From Bacteroidales bacterium (lineage in GTDB: Bacteria; Bacteroidota; Bacteroidia; Bacteroidales; Muribaculaceae), in assembly GCA_900769345.1 (NCBI GenBank), contig CAAGGJ010000032.1, positions 1 through 38,846 on the forward strand: a stretch of DNA of 38,846 nucleotides, given 5' to 3'. The translations under genes were made by a program, and so were the position numbers. The notes below the pieces were generated by a model. That model saw nothing but the letters and a program-made list of their open reading frames with translations. It had not been told where the DNA came from and did no database searches. How positions within the stretch are numbered: position 1 is the first letter of the stretch; each line of letters starts with the position of its first letter. Positions 9,083 to 17,235 of this stretch are shown here, in pieces.

Positions 9083-9090
9083 TATCTTTG
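9083..9090 (+). promoter_or_regulatory. probable -7 promoter box
   Basis: TATCTTTG fits the TAnnTTTG consensus exactly and lies 48 bp before the start of the TIGR02757 gene. No TTTG at the expected upstream distance is visible, so the assignment rests on one element. Confidence 0.45.
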
Positions 9091-9138
9091 CAAGGAAATA
9101 ATACTATTTAATTAACCATCCAATTACCACACAGCGCA

Positions 9139-9930
9139 ATGAACGATAGCGATTTTCAGAGTTTGAAGGAGTTTCTCGATAGCGAGGCGTTTCGCATCAA
9201 TCACCCCGACTTTATAGCCAACGACCCGGTGCAGTTTCCGCGACGATTTGAGCGCCTGCAGGACATCGAGGTGGTGGCATTTCTCTCGGCTGCCATCGCT
9301 TGGGGTAAACGCAAAATGATTTGCAATAATTGCGAAAAAATGCTCTCGATAATGGAGAACCAACCGCTCGACTATATCCTCGACGAGGCTTATGAGGCTC
9401 TCCCCGACATCAATATCCATCGCACTTTCTTCGCTCGCGACTTTAAATATATGCTTCGCGGCTTCAACCGCATTTTCCGAAAATATGGCTCTCTGCATGA
9501 CTTTGCCGCTACTCACCACGTAGGCGAGAGCGAAACGCCGTCGTGGCGATTGGTGGAACTGATGCAACAAGAGTTTTCCGATGCCAACGGGGGCTCTACC
9601 AACTCGCAGTGCCTGCCCACTCAACTCCGTAACACGGCACTTAAGCGCATCAATATGGCGCTGCGATGGCTTGTGCGCAACGATGGCATTGTAGACTTGG
9701 GCGTGTGGACCGAGATTAAGCCTTCGCAACTCTACATACCGCTCGATGTGCATGTGGGCGACACCGCTCGCGCCTTAGGCATCATCACTCGTCGCGCCAA
9801 CGACAAACGCACCGTGCTCGAACTCACCGAGGTGCTGCGCATTATGCGCCCCGACGACCCGGTTATCTACGACTTTGCCCTATTCGGAATCGGCATTGGC
9901 GATAAATACCTTCATCCCTCTATTGAATAA
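9139..9930 (+). CDS. TIGR02757 family protein (DUF2400)
   Basis: A 263-residue protein recognised from the pattern VEVVAFLSAAIAWGKRKMI-like N-terminal segment (about 46-64), ARDFKYMLRGF (about 99-109), and the C-terminal YIPLDVHVGDTARALGI (about 200-216) with DPVIYDFALFGIGI near the end. The family is widespread in Bacteroidetes and uncharacterised. The PLDVHV...A..LG stretch resembles the region preceding the catalytic Asp in endonuclease III-type DNA glycosylases, so a DNA-repair role is possible; this is inference. It is followed after 14 bp by the PatB-like aminotransferase, probably in one operon. Confidence 0.9.
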   Translation: MNDSDFQSLKEFLDSEAFRINHPDFIANDPVQFPRRFERLQDIEVVAFLSAAIAWGKRKMICNNCEKMLSIMENQPLDYILDEAYEALPDINIHRTFFARDFKYMLRGFNRIFRKYGSLHDFAATHHVGESETPSWRLVELMQQEFSDANGGSTNSQCLPTQLRNTALKRINMALRWLVRNDGIVDLGVWTEIKPSQLYIPLDVHVGDTARALGIITRRANDKRTVLELTEVLRIMRPDDPVIYDFALFGIGIGDKYLHPSIE

Positions 9931-9944
9931 AAACTATAAAAAAT

Positions 9945-11129
9945 ATGAACTACAACTTCGACAAGATAGTAGACCGCCGCCAAGTGGCTACAGTGAAATA
10001 TGGCAAATGCGCCGACGTGTTCGGCACCGACGATGTCACTCCACTATGGGTGGCAGATATGGATTTCGAAGTATGCCCCGCCATCACCGAGGCTCTTCTG
10101 GAGCGATTTAAGCATCCCGTATATGGCTACTCTATGCCCACCGAGCAGTTTTGGCAATCGATTATCAACTGGGAAGCGCGCCGCAACGGTTTCCTCTTCA
10201 CCCGCGAGGACTTGATATATGTGCCGGGCATAGTGCGCGGCATAGCCTACGCCGTGAACTATTTCACCTCGCCGGGCGACAAAATAGTGATTCAGCAACC
10301 CGTCTATCACCCGTTTCGCAACGTATCGATAGGCAATCGCCGCTTGGTGGTGAGCAACGACCTTGTGGAAAACCCCGACGGATCTTACCGCATGGACCTC
10401 GACAATTTGGAGCATATATTCAGCACCGAGAAGCCTCGAATGATGATTCTCTGCAACCCTCACAACCCCATAGGCATAGCTTGGGATGCCGACACTCTTG
10501 CTCGCATAGCCCGTATGGCTAAGCACTACGGAGTGATAGTGCTCAGCGACGAAATTCACAGCGACCTCGTGCTTCGCGGCAAAAAGCACTGCACATTCAC
10601 CAATTCGTGCCCCGAAGCCGAAGAGGTGGGCATCACCTTCGGAGCTCCGTCTAAAACTTTCAACATCGCCGGAATAGTGAGCAGCTGGTGCGTAATCAAG
10701 AATCCGGAACTGCGTAAAGGATTTTTCGAATGGATGGAAGGCAACGAGTTCAGCGAACCCACTTTCATGGCTTGCATAGCCACCGAAGCCGCCTACAACC
10801 ACGGCGAGGAGTGGCTCGAACAAGCCAAAACCTACATCGAAGGCAACATCGACTTTGTGGCTGACTTCTGCCAAAAGCATATCCCAGCTATCAAGGCAAT
10901 AAAACCCGAAGCATCGTTCCTAATGTGGCTCGACTGTCGCTCGCTCGGCCTCGATGCCGATGCACTCAATCGCCTGTTCATCCACGATGCCCACCTCGGG
11001 CTCAATCGCGGCGACATGTTCGGCGCTGCCGGCGCCGGATTTATGCGATTCAACATAGCCACCCAGCGCTCAGTCCTCGCCGACGCTCTCCAAAACCTCG
11101 CCAAAGCCATAAATGGGCTAAAATCTTAG
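9945..11129 (+). CDS. patB: PatB/MalY-type aminotransferase or C-S lyase
   Basis: A 394-residue fold-type I PLP enzyme of the MalY/PatB cystathionine beta-lyase group. Landmarks: WVADMDF (about 35-41), YGYSMPTEQF, NPHNPIGIAWD (about 168-178), LSDEIHSDLVL (about 203-213) with the cofactor-contacting Asp, and GAPSKTFNIAG (about 235-245) carrying the Schiff-base Lys. A conserved C-terminal Arg is likely in AGFMRFNIA. The family cleaves cystathionine or related cysteine S-conjugates to a thiol, pyruvate and ammonia. Length is typical. It sits in a probable operon with the TIGR02757 gene. Confidence 0.92.
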   Translation: MNYNFDKIVDRRQVATVKYGKCADVFGTDDVTPLWVADMDFEVCPAITEALLERFKHPVYGYSMPTEQFWQSIINWEARRNGFLFTREDLIYVPGIVRGIAYAVNYFTSPGDKIVIQQPVYHPFRNVSIGNRRLVVSNDLVENPDGSYRMDLDNLEHIFSTEKPRMMILCNPHNPIGIAWDADTLARIARMAKHYGVIVLSDEIHSDLVLRGKKHCTFTNSCPEAEEVGITFGAPSKTFNIAGIVSSWCVIKNPELRKGFFEWMEGNEFSEPTFMACIATEAAYNHGEEWLEQAKTYIEGNIDFVADFCQKHIPAIKAIKPEASFLMWLDCRSLGLDADALNRLFIHDAHLGLNRGDMFGAAGAGFMRFNIATQRSVLADALQNLAKAINGLKS

Positions 11130-11137
11130 CCTCAAAA

Positions 11138-11252
11138 TTGGAAAAACGGACAAAATCAGCCCAAAAAGCATTGGAAAAACGGACAATTTTCCCTATTTTT
11201 GCATTGGAAAAGCGGACATAATAGTCCATAAAACCATTAGAAAAACGGACAA
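11138..11252 (+). repeat. four 16-bp repeats at an exact 33-bp period
   Basis: Copies of TTGGAAAAACGGACAA start at 11138, 11171, 11204 and 11237, each exactly 33 bp apart (16-bp repeat, 17-bp spacer). Copies 1 and 2 are identical; copy 3 is TTGGAAAAGCGGACAT and copy 4 is TTAGAAAAACGGACAA. Spacers are unrelated. The array fills the gap between the aminotransferase and the DUF4143 ATPase and ends 3 bp before the latter's ATG. Thirty-three bp is close to three helical turns, so all copies face the same side of DNA, as expected for phased protein-binding sites. Confidence 0.9.
11171..11201 (+). promoter_or_regulatory. promoter embedded in the 33-bp repeat array
   Basis: A perfect TAnnTTTG box, TATTTTTG (11194-11201), lies in the spacer between repeats 2 and 3. 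Nineteen bp upstream, repeat 2 begins with TTGG (11171-11174), which could serve as a degenerate -33 element. Repeats 3 and 4 would then cover the start site and leader. A protein bound to the array would compete with RNA polymerase. It would drive the ATPase at 11256. Confidence 0.5.
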
Positions 11253-11255
11253 TAT

Positions 11256-12611
11256 ATGATTAATCGCAAGATAAACAACAAGTTACGAGATTTCTACAAA
11301 AATAGCAAAAAGTCCATACTCCTGACAGGAGCGAGGCAAATAGGAAAATCGTTCTCGGCTAGACATTTCGGAGTGTCGAATTTCAAGCATTTTGTAGAGA
11401 TAAACTTTATCGACGAACCATCGGCACGCAGCATATTTGTTAATGCCGCCAACGTCAACGACATCTTGGTAAGATTATCAGCATTTACCACCGAAAAGCT
11501 CGTTGAAGGAGATACGCTGATTTTCTTTGATGAAATACAGGAATGCCCCGAAGCTCTAACAGCAATGAAATTCCTTGTGGAAGATGGACGTTACCGTTAC
11601 ATCATGAGCGGTTCGCTACTTGGCATCGAATTGAAAGATTTCAAATCGGCTCCTGTTGGATATATCGACATCTGGGAAATGCACCCACTCGACATCGAAG
11701 AATTTTTTGACGCAGTAGGAGTATCAGCAGCTGTCATGAATCACGTAAAAGAGTCGTGGAATGGAATGAAACCTGTGGATGATGTGGTTCACAATAAGCT
11801 TATGGCAATCATACGCCTATACTTGATAGTTGGAGGTATGCCATCTGTTGTGCAGAAATACCTCGACACAAACAACATACAGCAAGTACTGGCTGAACAG
11901 GAAGCTATACTCCGATTGTATGAAGTTGACATCACAAAATACGACACTGACAACAAGCTCTATATTCGTGAAATATTCAAACTAATACCTCCAGAACTGA
12001 ACGCAAAGAACAAACGATTCATCCTGAAAAATCTCAACGAAAACGTCAAATTTTCGCGTTTAGAAAACAGCTTCATTTGGCTAAAAGATGCAGGCGTAGC
12101 ACTACCCACATTCTCCGTCGACGAGCCAACGGTCCCACTAATATTGTCGCGGTCAAGAAATCTGTTTAAACTTTTCCAAAGCGACGTAGGGTTATTGGCT
12201 GCCACCTATGCCGATGGCATACAGCTGAGAATTTTGTCAGAAGACCCTAACATAAATTTCGGGGCAATTTATGAAAATCTTGTCGCACAAGAACTGCATT
12301 GCCACGGCTTTGACCTGTACTACTTTAATAGCAAAAAACAAGGAGAGGTGGATTTCATCATTGAGAAATCTGGCAAAGTCATTCCTATCGAGGTCAAATC
12401 CGGAAAATCCTATCAGCGACATAACGCCTTATCAAACATTATGGCAGATATAAATTACAATATACCTGAGGCATACGTACTTTCTGGCGCGAACCTTAGT
12501 GTGGCTGGTAAGATAAAATACCTGCCCATCTATATGCTAATGTTTATAATTAAGGAGATACCGTCCGACATAATGATAAAAGTTGACTTACCAACATTAC
12601 CACCACACTAA
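11256..12611 (+). CDS. AAA ATPase with DUF4143 domain
   Basis: A 451-residue protein of the widespread AAA_14 + DUF4143 family. Walker A is LTGARQIGKS (about residues 24-33); Walker B is LIFFDEIQECP (about 88-98); sensor-like IMSGSLLG follows at about 120. The C-terminal DUF4143 region has GEVDFIIE...IPIEVKSGK (about 365-385), the D-x(n)-E-x-K pattern of restriction-endonuclease-like folds. No activity is firmly established for the family; it is often found singly and in variable copy number. Composition is AT-richer than the upstream aminotransferase, consistent with acquisition. Expression is probably controlled by the phased repeat array directly before its start. Confidence 0.9.
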   Translation: MINRKINNKLRDFYKNSKKSILLTGARQIGKSFSARHFGVSNFKHFVEINFIDEPSARSIFVNAANVNDILVRLSAFTTEKLVEGDTLIFFDEIQECPEALTAMKFLVEDGRYRYIMSGSLLGIELKDFKSAPVGYIDIWEMHPLDIEEFFDAVGVSAAVMNHVKESWNGMKPVDDVVHNKLMAIIRLYLIVGGMPSVVQKYLDTNNIQQVLAEQEAILRLYEVDITKYDTDNKLYIREIFKLIPPELNAKNKRFILKNLNENVKFSRLENSFIWLKDAGVALPTFSVDEPTVPLILSRSRNLFKLFQSDVGLLAATYADGIQLRILSEDPNINFGAIYENLVAQELHCHGFDLYYFNSKKQGEVDFIIEKSGKVIPIEVKSGKSYQRHNALSNIMADINYNIPEAYVLSGANLSVAGKIKYLPIYMLMFIIKEIPSDIMIKVDLPTLPPH

Positions 12612-12637
12612 TCCTAAGCTAATGCACCTCGCGGCGA

Positions 12638-12859
12638 TTATGATATGCTTCGGAATTGGCTTGGGGTTTTGCCTGTATGCGCCTTGAAGAATCGCACAAA
12701 GTGCTGCGGATAGTCGAACCCGAGGTTTTGAGCCACTTGGCTTACGCTCAGATCCGAATCGCACAACATCTCTTTGGCGGCAGCAAGGATATGGTCGGCG
12801 ATGAAGTCCTTGGCCGTTCTGCCAGTCTCTGCCTTGACCAAATTGCCAAAATATCCAGT
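12638..12859 (-). pseudogene. AraC-family regulator, C-terminal HTH remnant
   Basis: The last ~72 codons before the minus-strand stop at 12638 encode the second half of an AraC DNA-binding domain: GYFGNLVKAETGRTAKDFI, then LCDSDLSVSQVAQNLGFDYP and HFVRFFKAHTGKTPSQFR, which contains the second helix-turn-helix. Normal AraC proteins have 150-200 residues before this point. Here homology stops abruptly at GYFGNL, where interspersed-repeat sequence (containing AAATCCGTGT) begins. The first HTH and the sensor domain are missing, so it should be non-functional. Insertion or recombination at the repeat is the likely cause. Confidence 0.8.
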
Positions 12860-12865
12860 GTGAAA

Positions 12866-13205
12866 ATACTTTGTGAAAATCCGTGTTTTTTTAGATAATC
12901 CGCAGCGGCTTCTGGAGGAAGCAAGGCGCTCGGCTGAAAGCCGAGTGCTTGTAGCCGTGGGTGAGCGGAGCGTAACCCACGGAATTGATAGCGGAGAAAA
13001 AGCTTCTGGAGGAAGCGAAATCACTTGACTGCCAGGCGTTTTCGCATCTTTCAGATGCCTCTTGTGGAGTGGCAAGAGGTCCAGGGGTTACGCTTCGCTC
13101 GCCCCTGGCTATAAGCCTCAGCTTCGCCTCGACCTTTGTTCTTTCAGAACAGTTAGCGAGTAGCTAAGCAGGTGACTATCAGCATCTCCTAAGCTGATTT
13201 GTTTG
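12866..13205. repeat. hairpin-rich interspersed repeat, unit B copy 2
   Basis: Matches the layout of 3891-4140: a CCGTGGGT/ACCCACGG hairpin, GCTTCTGGAGGAAGCGAAA (same position as GCATCTGGAAGATGCGAAA in copy 1), a TTCGCATC...CAGATGCC hairpin, then GGGTTACGC...GCCTCAGCTTCGCC. Stem bases differ between copies in a compensated way. It ends with an inverted copy of the ATCAGC...GCTGAT module that closes unit A. It directly abuts the AraC remnant. Confidence 0.65.
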
Positions 13206-13492
13206 GGTGCTATTAATAGTCTTCATTTTCTTAAAGCCATTGATTTAAAATTTTATTGACAAATTTAGCAATTTCATCAAACAAAGTCACGCCTTTTGCG
13301 TAATTTTCTTGATTATGTGGCAATTCTGCCTAATGCACCCCAAGACACGCACCGACACCCCATTAAGCTCCTAAAATTAGTGCCGATTGTCGTAGCTTTC
13401 CCATATCTATCCTCAAGATTTATAAAATGCCACCTAATTCCGGTTTAGCGACCAAACGACCGATACGACGCCAAAACAATTTTGTTCAACTA

Positions 13493-14722
13493 TTAATCTT
13501 TTAAATTATTATCATCCGATTTATCATGAAAGCGCTGCATAATCACGGCGCAAGAGGCGTCGCCGGTAATCGACATCGTGGTGCGCGCCATGTCCACTAT
13601 GCGATCTATTCCGGCTGCTATGGCCACACCTTCGATAGGTATGCCTGCCGAAGCAAACACCATTGCCATCAGCGCCAACGACCCTCCCGGAACGCCCGGA
13701 GTGCCTATCGAGGCTATCGTTGCCGACATAGCTATCGCCAAATATTGATGCATATTCAGGTCGATGCCGCAACAAGTGGCAATAAACACCGATGTCACGC
13801 CCAAATAGATAGCCACACCGTCCATATTGATGGTGGCGCCAAGCGACAGCACAAAACTGCCCAAATCTTTCTTCACCCCCAGGCGCTCGGTGCACTGCAT
13901 GGTGTAGGGCAGCGTAGCCACCGACGAGTCGCTCGAAAAGGCAAACAGCATAGCCGGTGCCATCTCGCGAAAGAAACGCAGCGGATTGATTCGAGCCAGC
14001 AATGCCACACACACAGCATACACCAGCAAGGCATGCAGCACAAAGCACAGATAGTCGGCTCCGATGAGCACTGCATAGGAGCCCAGCACCTTAGGTCCAT
14101 TTACTGCCACCACAGGCATAAGCATGCAGAACACGCCTATGGGCGACAAAGCAAGTATATAACCCAAAATCTTAGTAATCACCGCATTGAAGCTAAGCAC
14201 CACCTCGCGCAGCGCTTTGCCCTTATCGCCCACATGCACTATCGCCACGCCCACAAGCACCGCTATCACTATCACTTGCATCATGCTCATAGTGTAGATG
14301 GGTTCCAATATGTTTTTGGGGAAGAAGTTCACTATCTGGTCGATAAATGTCACTCGAGCCACCTCGGCGGTTTGTGCATCGGCACTGATGGCAATGAGTG
14401 GGAAATAGCCTTTCATCAGCGTGGATATGGCAAGCCCCAGCGCCACTGCCACCACGGTGGTGCACATAAAGTAAAGCAATGCCCGTACGCCCAGTCGCCC
14501 CACTTTCTTCACATCTTGCATCTCCATTATGCCGCATATTATGGAAAACATCACCAGCGGAACCACCACAAATTTCAGCAAATTCAAGAAAATAGTTCCA
14601 AAGGGTTTAACATAGGTTTCGGCAAATTCCACATTGCCTTGCATGGCATAGCCCGCCAAGCAGGCAGCCACAAGGGCTATAAAGATCTGCGCCGTGAGTG
14701 ACAATTTCTTCAACAGTTTCAT
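13493..14722 (-). CDS. dicarboxylate/amino acid:cation symporter (DAACS family)
   Basis: A 409-residue inner-membrane transporter of the GltP/GltPh/SstT family, carrying dicarboxylates or small amino acids with Na+ or H+. Family landmarks in order: SSDSSVATLP (the Ser-rich HP1 loop), NMDG (TM7 NMDGT-like motif), SIGTPGVPGG (HP2 tip) and DRIVDMARTTMSITGD (TM8 substrate and cation site). In TM8 the Asp and Arg that contact substrate are kept, but the Asn usual in RTxxNVxGD is Ser here, a position that contributes to a sodium site in GltPh. Specificity (Glu, Asp, Ser/Thr or succinate) cannot be fixed. A TAACTTTG box at 14788-14795 on this strand is a likely promoter. Confidence 0.92.
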   Translation of the reverse strand: MKLLKKLSLTAQIFIALVAACLAGYAMQGNVEFAETYVKPFGTIFLNLLKFVVVPLVMFSIICGIMEMQDVKKVGRLGVRALLYFMCTTVVAVALGLAISTLMKGYFPLIAISADAQTAEVARVTFIDQIVNFFPKNILEPIYTMSMMQVIVIAVLVGVAIVHVGDKGKALREVVLSFNAVITKILGYILALSPIGVFCMLMPVVAVNGPKVLGSYAVLIGADYLCFVLHALLVYAVCVALLARINPLRFFREMAPAMLFAFSSDSSVATLPYTMQCTERLGVKKDLGSFVLSLGATINMDGVAIYLGVTSVFIATCCGIDLNMHQYLAIAMSATIASIGTPGVPGGSLALMAMVFASAGIPIEGVAIAAGIDRIVDMARTTMSITGDASCAVIMQRFHDKSDDNNLKD

Positions 14723-14787
14723 TCTACGATATTCCGCAATTAGGGCAATGGTTGTTTTAATAATGAGTAAACCATAGTGACTCTATA

Positions 14788-14795
14788 CAAAGTTA
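14788..14795 (-). promoter_or_regulatory. probable -7 promoter box for the symporter gene
   Basis: Read on the minus strand this is TAACTTTG, an exact TAnnTTTG match, 66 bp before the ATG at 14722. I see no matching TTTG box at the usual distance. Confidence 0.45.
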
Positions 14796-14873
14796 ACATT
14801 ATCGTCGCAGTATTTCATCAATAATATGTAAAAATTTTTATGCCCCTTATTCGAAATTACGACTAATATTTTG

Positions 14874-14881
14874 TAGATTTG
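14874..14881 (+). promoter_or_regulatory. probable -7 promoter box for rel
   Basis: TAGATTTG fits TAnnTTTG. The predicted transcription start (about 14888) lies downstream of a possible in-frame TTG start at 14886, which supports translation from an ATG further on (14946, or 14901). Confidence 0.45.
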
Positions 14882-14945
14882 TACTTTGTTACCCACATTT
14901 ATGGGGGAGATAGATATTATAGGCAACACTAAAACATCAAACTCT

Positions 14946-17171
14946 ATGGAAAAGTACAACCTCACACCTCAGCAGGAGGAGGAAATGATAGATAAAGCAT
15001 ATCAGAATCTTCTAAACGGATATCTTGCAAGCAATCATCGCAAGAAAGTGGAGATTATAGAGCGAGCTTTCAAGTTCGCAAAGTCGGCTCATGCAGGCAT
15101 TCGCCGCCGCTCGGGCGAGCCCTACATTATGCACCCCATCGAAGTGGCTCGCATCGTGAGCCAAGAGATAGGTTTGGGCTCCACATCCATCTGCTCGGCA
15201 CTGCTGCACGACGTGGTGGAAGATACCGACTACACCGTAGAGGACATCGAGGCGCAATTTGGCAAAAAGATAGCCGAAATCACCGAGGGCTTGACCAAAA
15301 TATCGGGAGGTATCTTCGGCGACAAGGCTTCGGCTCAAGCCGAGAACTTCCGCAAGTTGCTGCTCACCATGAGCAGCGACATCAGAGTGGTGCTTATCAA
15401 GATGGCCGACCGTCTGCACAATATGCGCACCTTGGGTTCCATGCTCCCCAGCAAGCAATATAAGATTGCCGGCGAAACGCTATATATCTACGCTCCATTG
15501 GCTCACCGTCTCGGCCTTTTCTCCATTAAGACCGAGCTCGAGGACTTGAGTTTCAAATACGAACACCCCGATGTGTACAAACAGATAGCTCAAAAGATAG
15601 CCGACAGCGAACAGTCGCGCAACGAATTTTTTGAGCGTTTCTCAGCTCCCATCCGCGAACGTCTGTCGCGTATTGGTCTCAAATATGAGATGCGTGCCCG
15701 CGTAAAATCGGTCTACTCCATCTGGAACAAGATGGAAACCAAGCGCGTGCCTTTTGAGGAGGTTTACGACCTATATGCCGCTCGCATAGTGTTTGAGTGC
15801 CCCAAAGATGCTGAGGAAAAGCACATCTGCTGGAACATCTACAGCGAAATCACCGACCTCTACCGCTTGCATCCCGAGCGCACTCGCGACTGGATTAGCA
15901 CTCCTAAGGCCAACGGCTATCGCGCCCTACACCTCACTGTGATGGGCCCCGACGGCAACTGGGTGGAAGTGCAAATTCGCAGCCAACGCATGGACGAACT
16001 CGCCGAACGCGGTTTTGCCGCTCACTGGAAATACAAGGTGGGCGAAGGTGAGGAGGAGAAAGAGCTCGGCAAGTGGCTCCAAACCATCGAGGACATCCTC
16101 AAAAGCCCCGAACCCAATGCGCTCGACTTCCTCGACACCATCAAACTCAACCTTTTCAGCTCCGAAATCGTGGTGTTTACCCCTAAAGGCGAACTCATCA
16201 CGCTGCCCAACGGCGCCTCGGTGCTCGATTTGGCTTATACCCTCCACTCCGACCTCGGCAACCACTGCATAGCAGGCAAGGTGAACCATAAATTGGTGCC
16301 CCTCTCGCACAAGCTCAAGAGCGGCGACCAAGCCGAAGTGCTCACCTCGCAATCGCAGCAACCTCAAGCCGAGTGGGAGGCATTCCTCGCCACTGCTAAG
16401 GGTAAGCAACGCCTGCGCGCTGCGCTCCGCCGCGACCACCGCCATGTAACAGCCGAAGGCGAAGCGCTCCTCAAGCGTTTCCTCGAGGAAAATGGCTTGA
16501 CCTACAACAACGAGACGCTCACCAAAATTGTGGGCAACCTCGAACTGCGTAATAGCAACGAACTCTGCTTTATGATAGGCAACAACGAACTTGCCCTCAA
16601 CGACCAGATACTAAAACACGCCAAAAAGAACAATAACGGCCTGTTTTCCAAGATTTTCCGCATTGGCTCAAAGCAGAAGGAGGAGAATAATGTCATCAAA
16701 TTTGAAGGCAAAATCGACCAGAAGGTGGTGTATCAGCTCACCAACAACAACGGCGTGCGCAATTACACCACAGCCGACTGCTGTCACCCCATCCCGGGCG
16801 ACGATGTGGTGGGGTTCGTGAACCAAAACAGCATCGTGGAGGTGCACAAGCTCACTTGCCCCGAAATGATGCGTCTCAAGAGCAGCTACGGCGGTCGTTT
16901 GCTCCAGACCAAGTGGGAAGACTATTCCACCAAGTTCCTGGCATCGGTCGAAGTAACCGGCATCGACCGCATGGGCATCTTGCAGGAGATAGTTTACCTC
17001 ATCTCCACCACACTTGCCATCAATTTGCGCCGCCTGAACATTGCCGCCAACGACGGCGTGTTTAAGTGCGAACTCGATGTGCTCGTGAGCGACACCAAGG
17101 TGGTGGATCAGCTCTGCCGACGCATGCGTCAGGTGCAGGGCGTGAAAAATGCCATCCGACTCAACAAATAA
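14946..17171 (+). CDS. rel: RelA/SpoT bifunctional (p)ppGpp synthetase/hydrolase
   Basis: Stringent-response enzyme, about 741 residues from the ATG at 14946. HD hydrolase domain: His49, His63, HD at 88-89 and ED at 92-93 (LLHDVVEDTDY), all intact. Synthetase domain at about 235-365, with RVKSVYSIWNKM, YDLYAARIVF and the substrate-binding STPKANGYRALHLTV (318-332). TGS domain at about 408-468 (VVFTPKGELITLPNG). A C-terminal ACT domain ends the protein (about 665-741). Both catalytic halves look functional, so I expect synthesis and hydrolysis of ppGpp. The upstream in-frame extension to 14886 is unlikely because it overlaps the promoter. The gene is followed after 64 bp by the PgpH-like gene. 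Confidence 0.93.
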   Translation: MEKYNLTPQQEEEMIDKAYQNLLNGYLASNHRKKVEIIERAFKFAKSAHAGIRRRSGEPYIMHPIEVARIVSQEIGLGSTSICSALLHDVVEDTDYTVEDIEAQFGKKIAEITEGLTKISGGIFGDKASAQAENFRKLLLTMSSDIRVVLIKMADRLHNMRTLGSMLPSKQYKIAGETLYIYAPLAHRLGLFSIKTELEDLSFKYEHPDVYKQIAQKIADSEQSRNEFFERFSAPIRERLSRIGLKYEMRARVKSVYSIWNKMETKRVPFEEVYDLYAARIVFECPKDAEEKHICWNIYSEITDLYRLHPERTRDWISTPKANGYRALHLTVMGPDGNWVEVQIRSQRMDELAERGFAAHWKYKVGEGEEEKELGKWLQTIEDILKSPEPNALDFLDTIKLNLFSSEIVVFTPKGELITLPNGASVLDLAYTLHSDLGNHCIAGKVNHKLVPLSHKLKSGDQAEVLTSQSQQPQAEWEAFLATAKGKQRLRAALRRDHRHVTAEGEALLKRFLEENGLTYNNETLTKIVGNLELRNSNELCFMIGNNELALNDQILKHAKKNNNGLFSKIFRIGSKQKEENNVIKFEGKIDQKVVYQLTNNNGVRNYTTADCCHPIPGDDVVGFVNQNSIVEVHKLTCPEMMRLKSSYGGRLLQTKWEDYSTKFLASVEVTGIDRMGILQEIVYLISTTLAINLRRLNIAANDGVFKCELDVLVSDTKVVDQLCRRMRQVQGVKNAIRLNK

Positions 17172-17235
17172 CACCTCTCCCTCGCTGATTTTTTATACCT
17201 GTTAACCGTCTCTTATTCGATTTAAAATTTGGAGT

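Larger units (their letters stand above)
12612..13492. other. intergenic region with AraC remnant and structured repeat
   Basis: No intact gene. From left to right: a decayed AraC C-terminus on the minus strand (12638-12859), a hairpin-rich repeat (about 12866-13205), then an AT-rich spacer to 13492 in which I see nothing further. Confidence 0.7.

Noticed and set aside
10925..11221. Plus-strand frame in which the 33-bp repeats encode LEKRT every 11 residues
   Set aside because: The period is a multiple of three, so any frame shows a peptide repeat. This frame overlaps the aminotransferase gene out of frame and stops within the third repeat, so the repeats are better read as DNA sites.
11138..11252. 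Considered as a CRISPR-like array
   Set aside because: Repeat (16 bp) and spacer (17 bp) are too short, the array overlaps a promoter and no cas genes are present.
13526..14701. Long plus-strand frame opposite the symporter
   Set aside because: His/Gln/Tyr-rich antisense shadow of a well-supported transporter gene.
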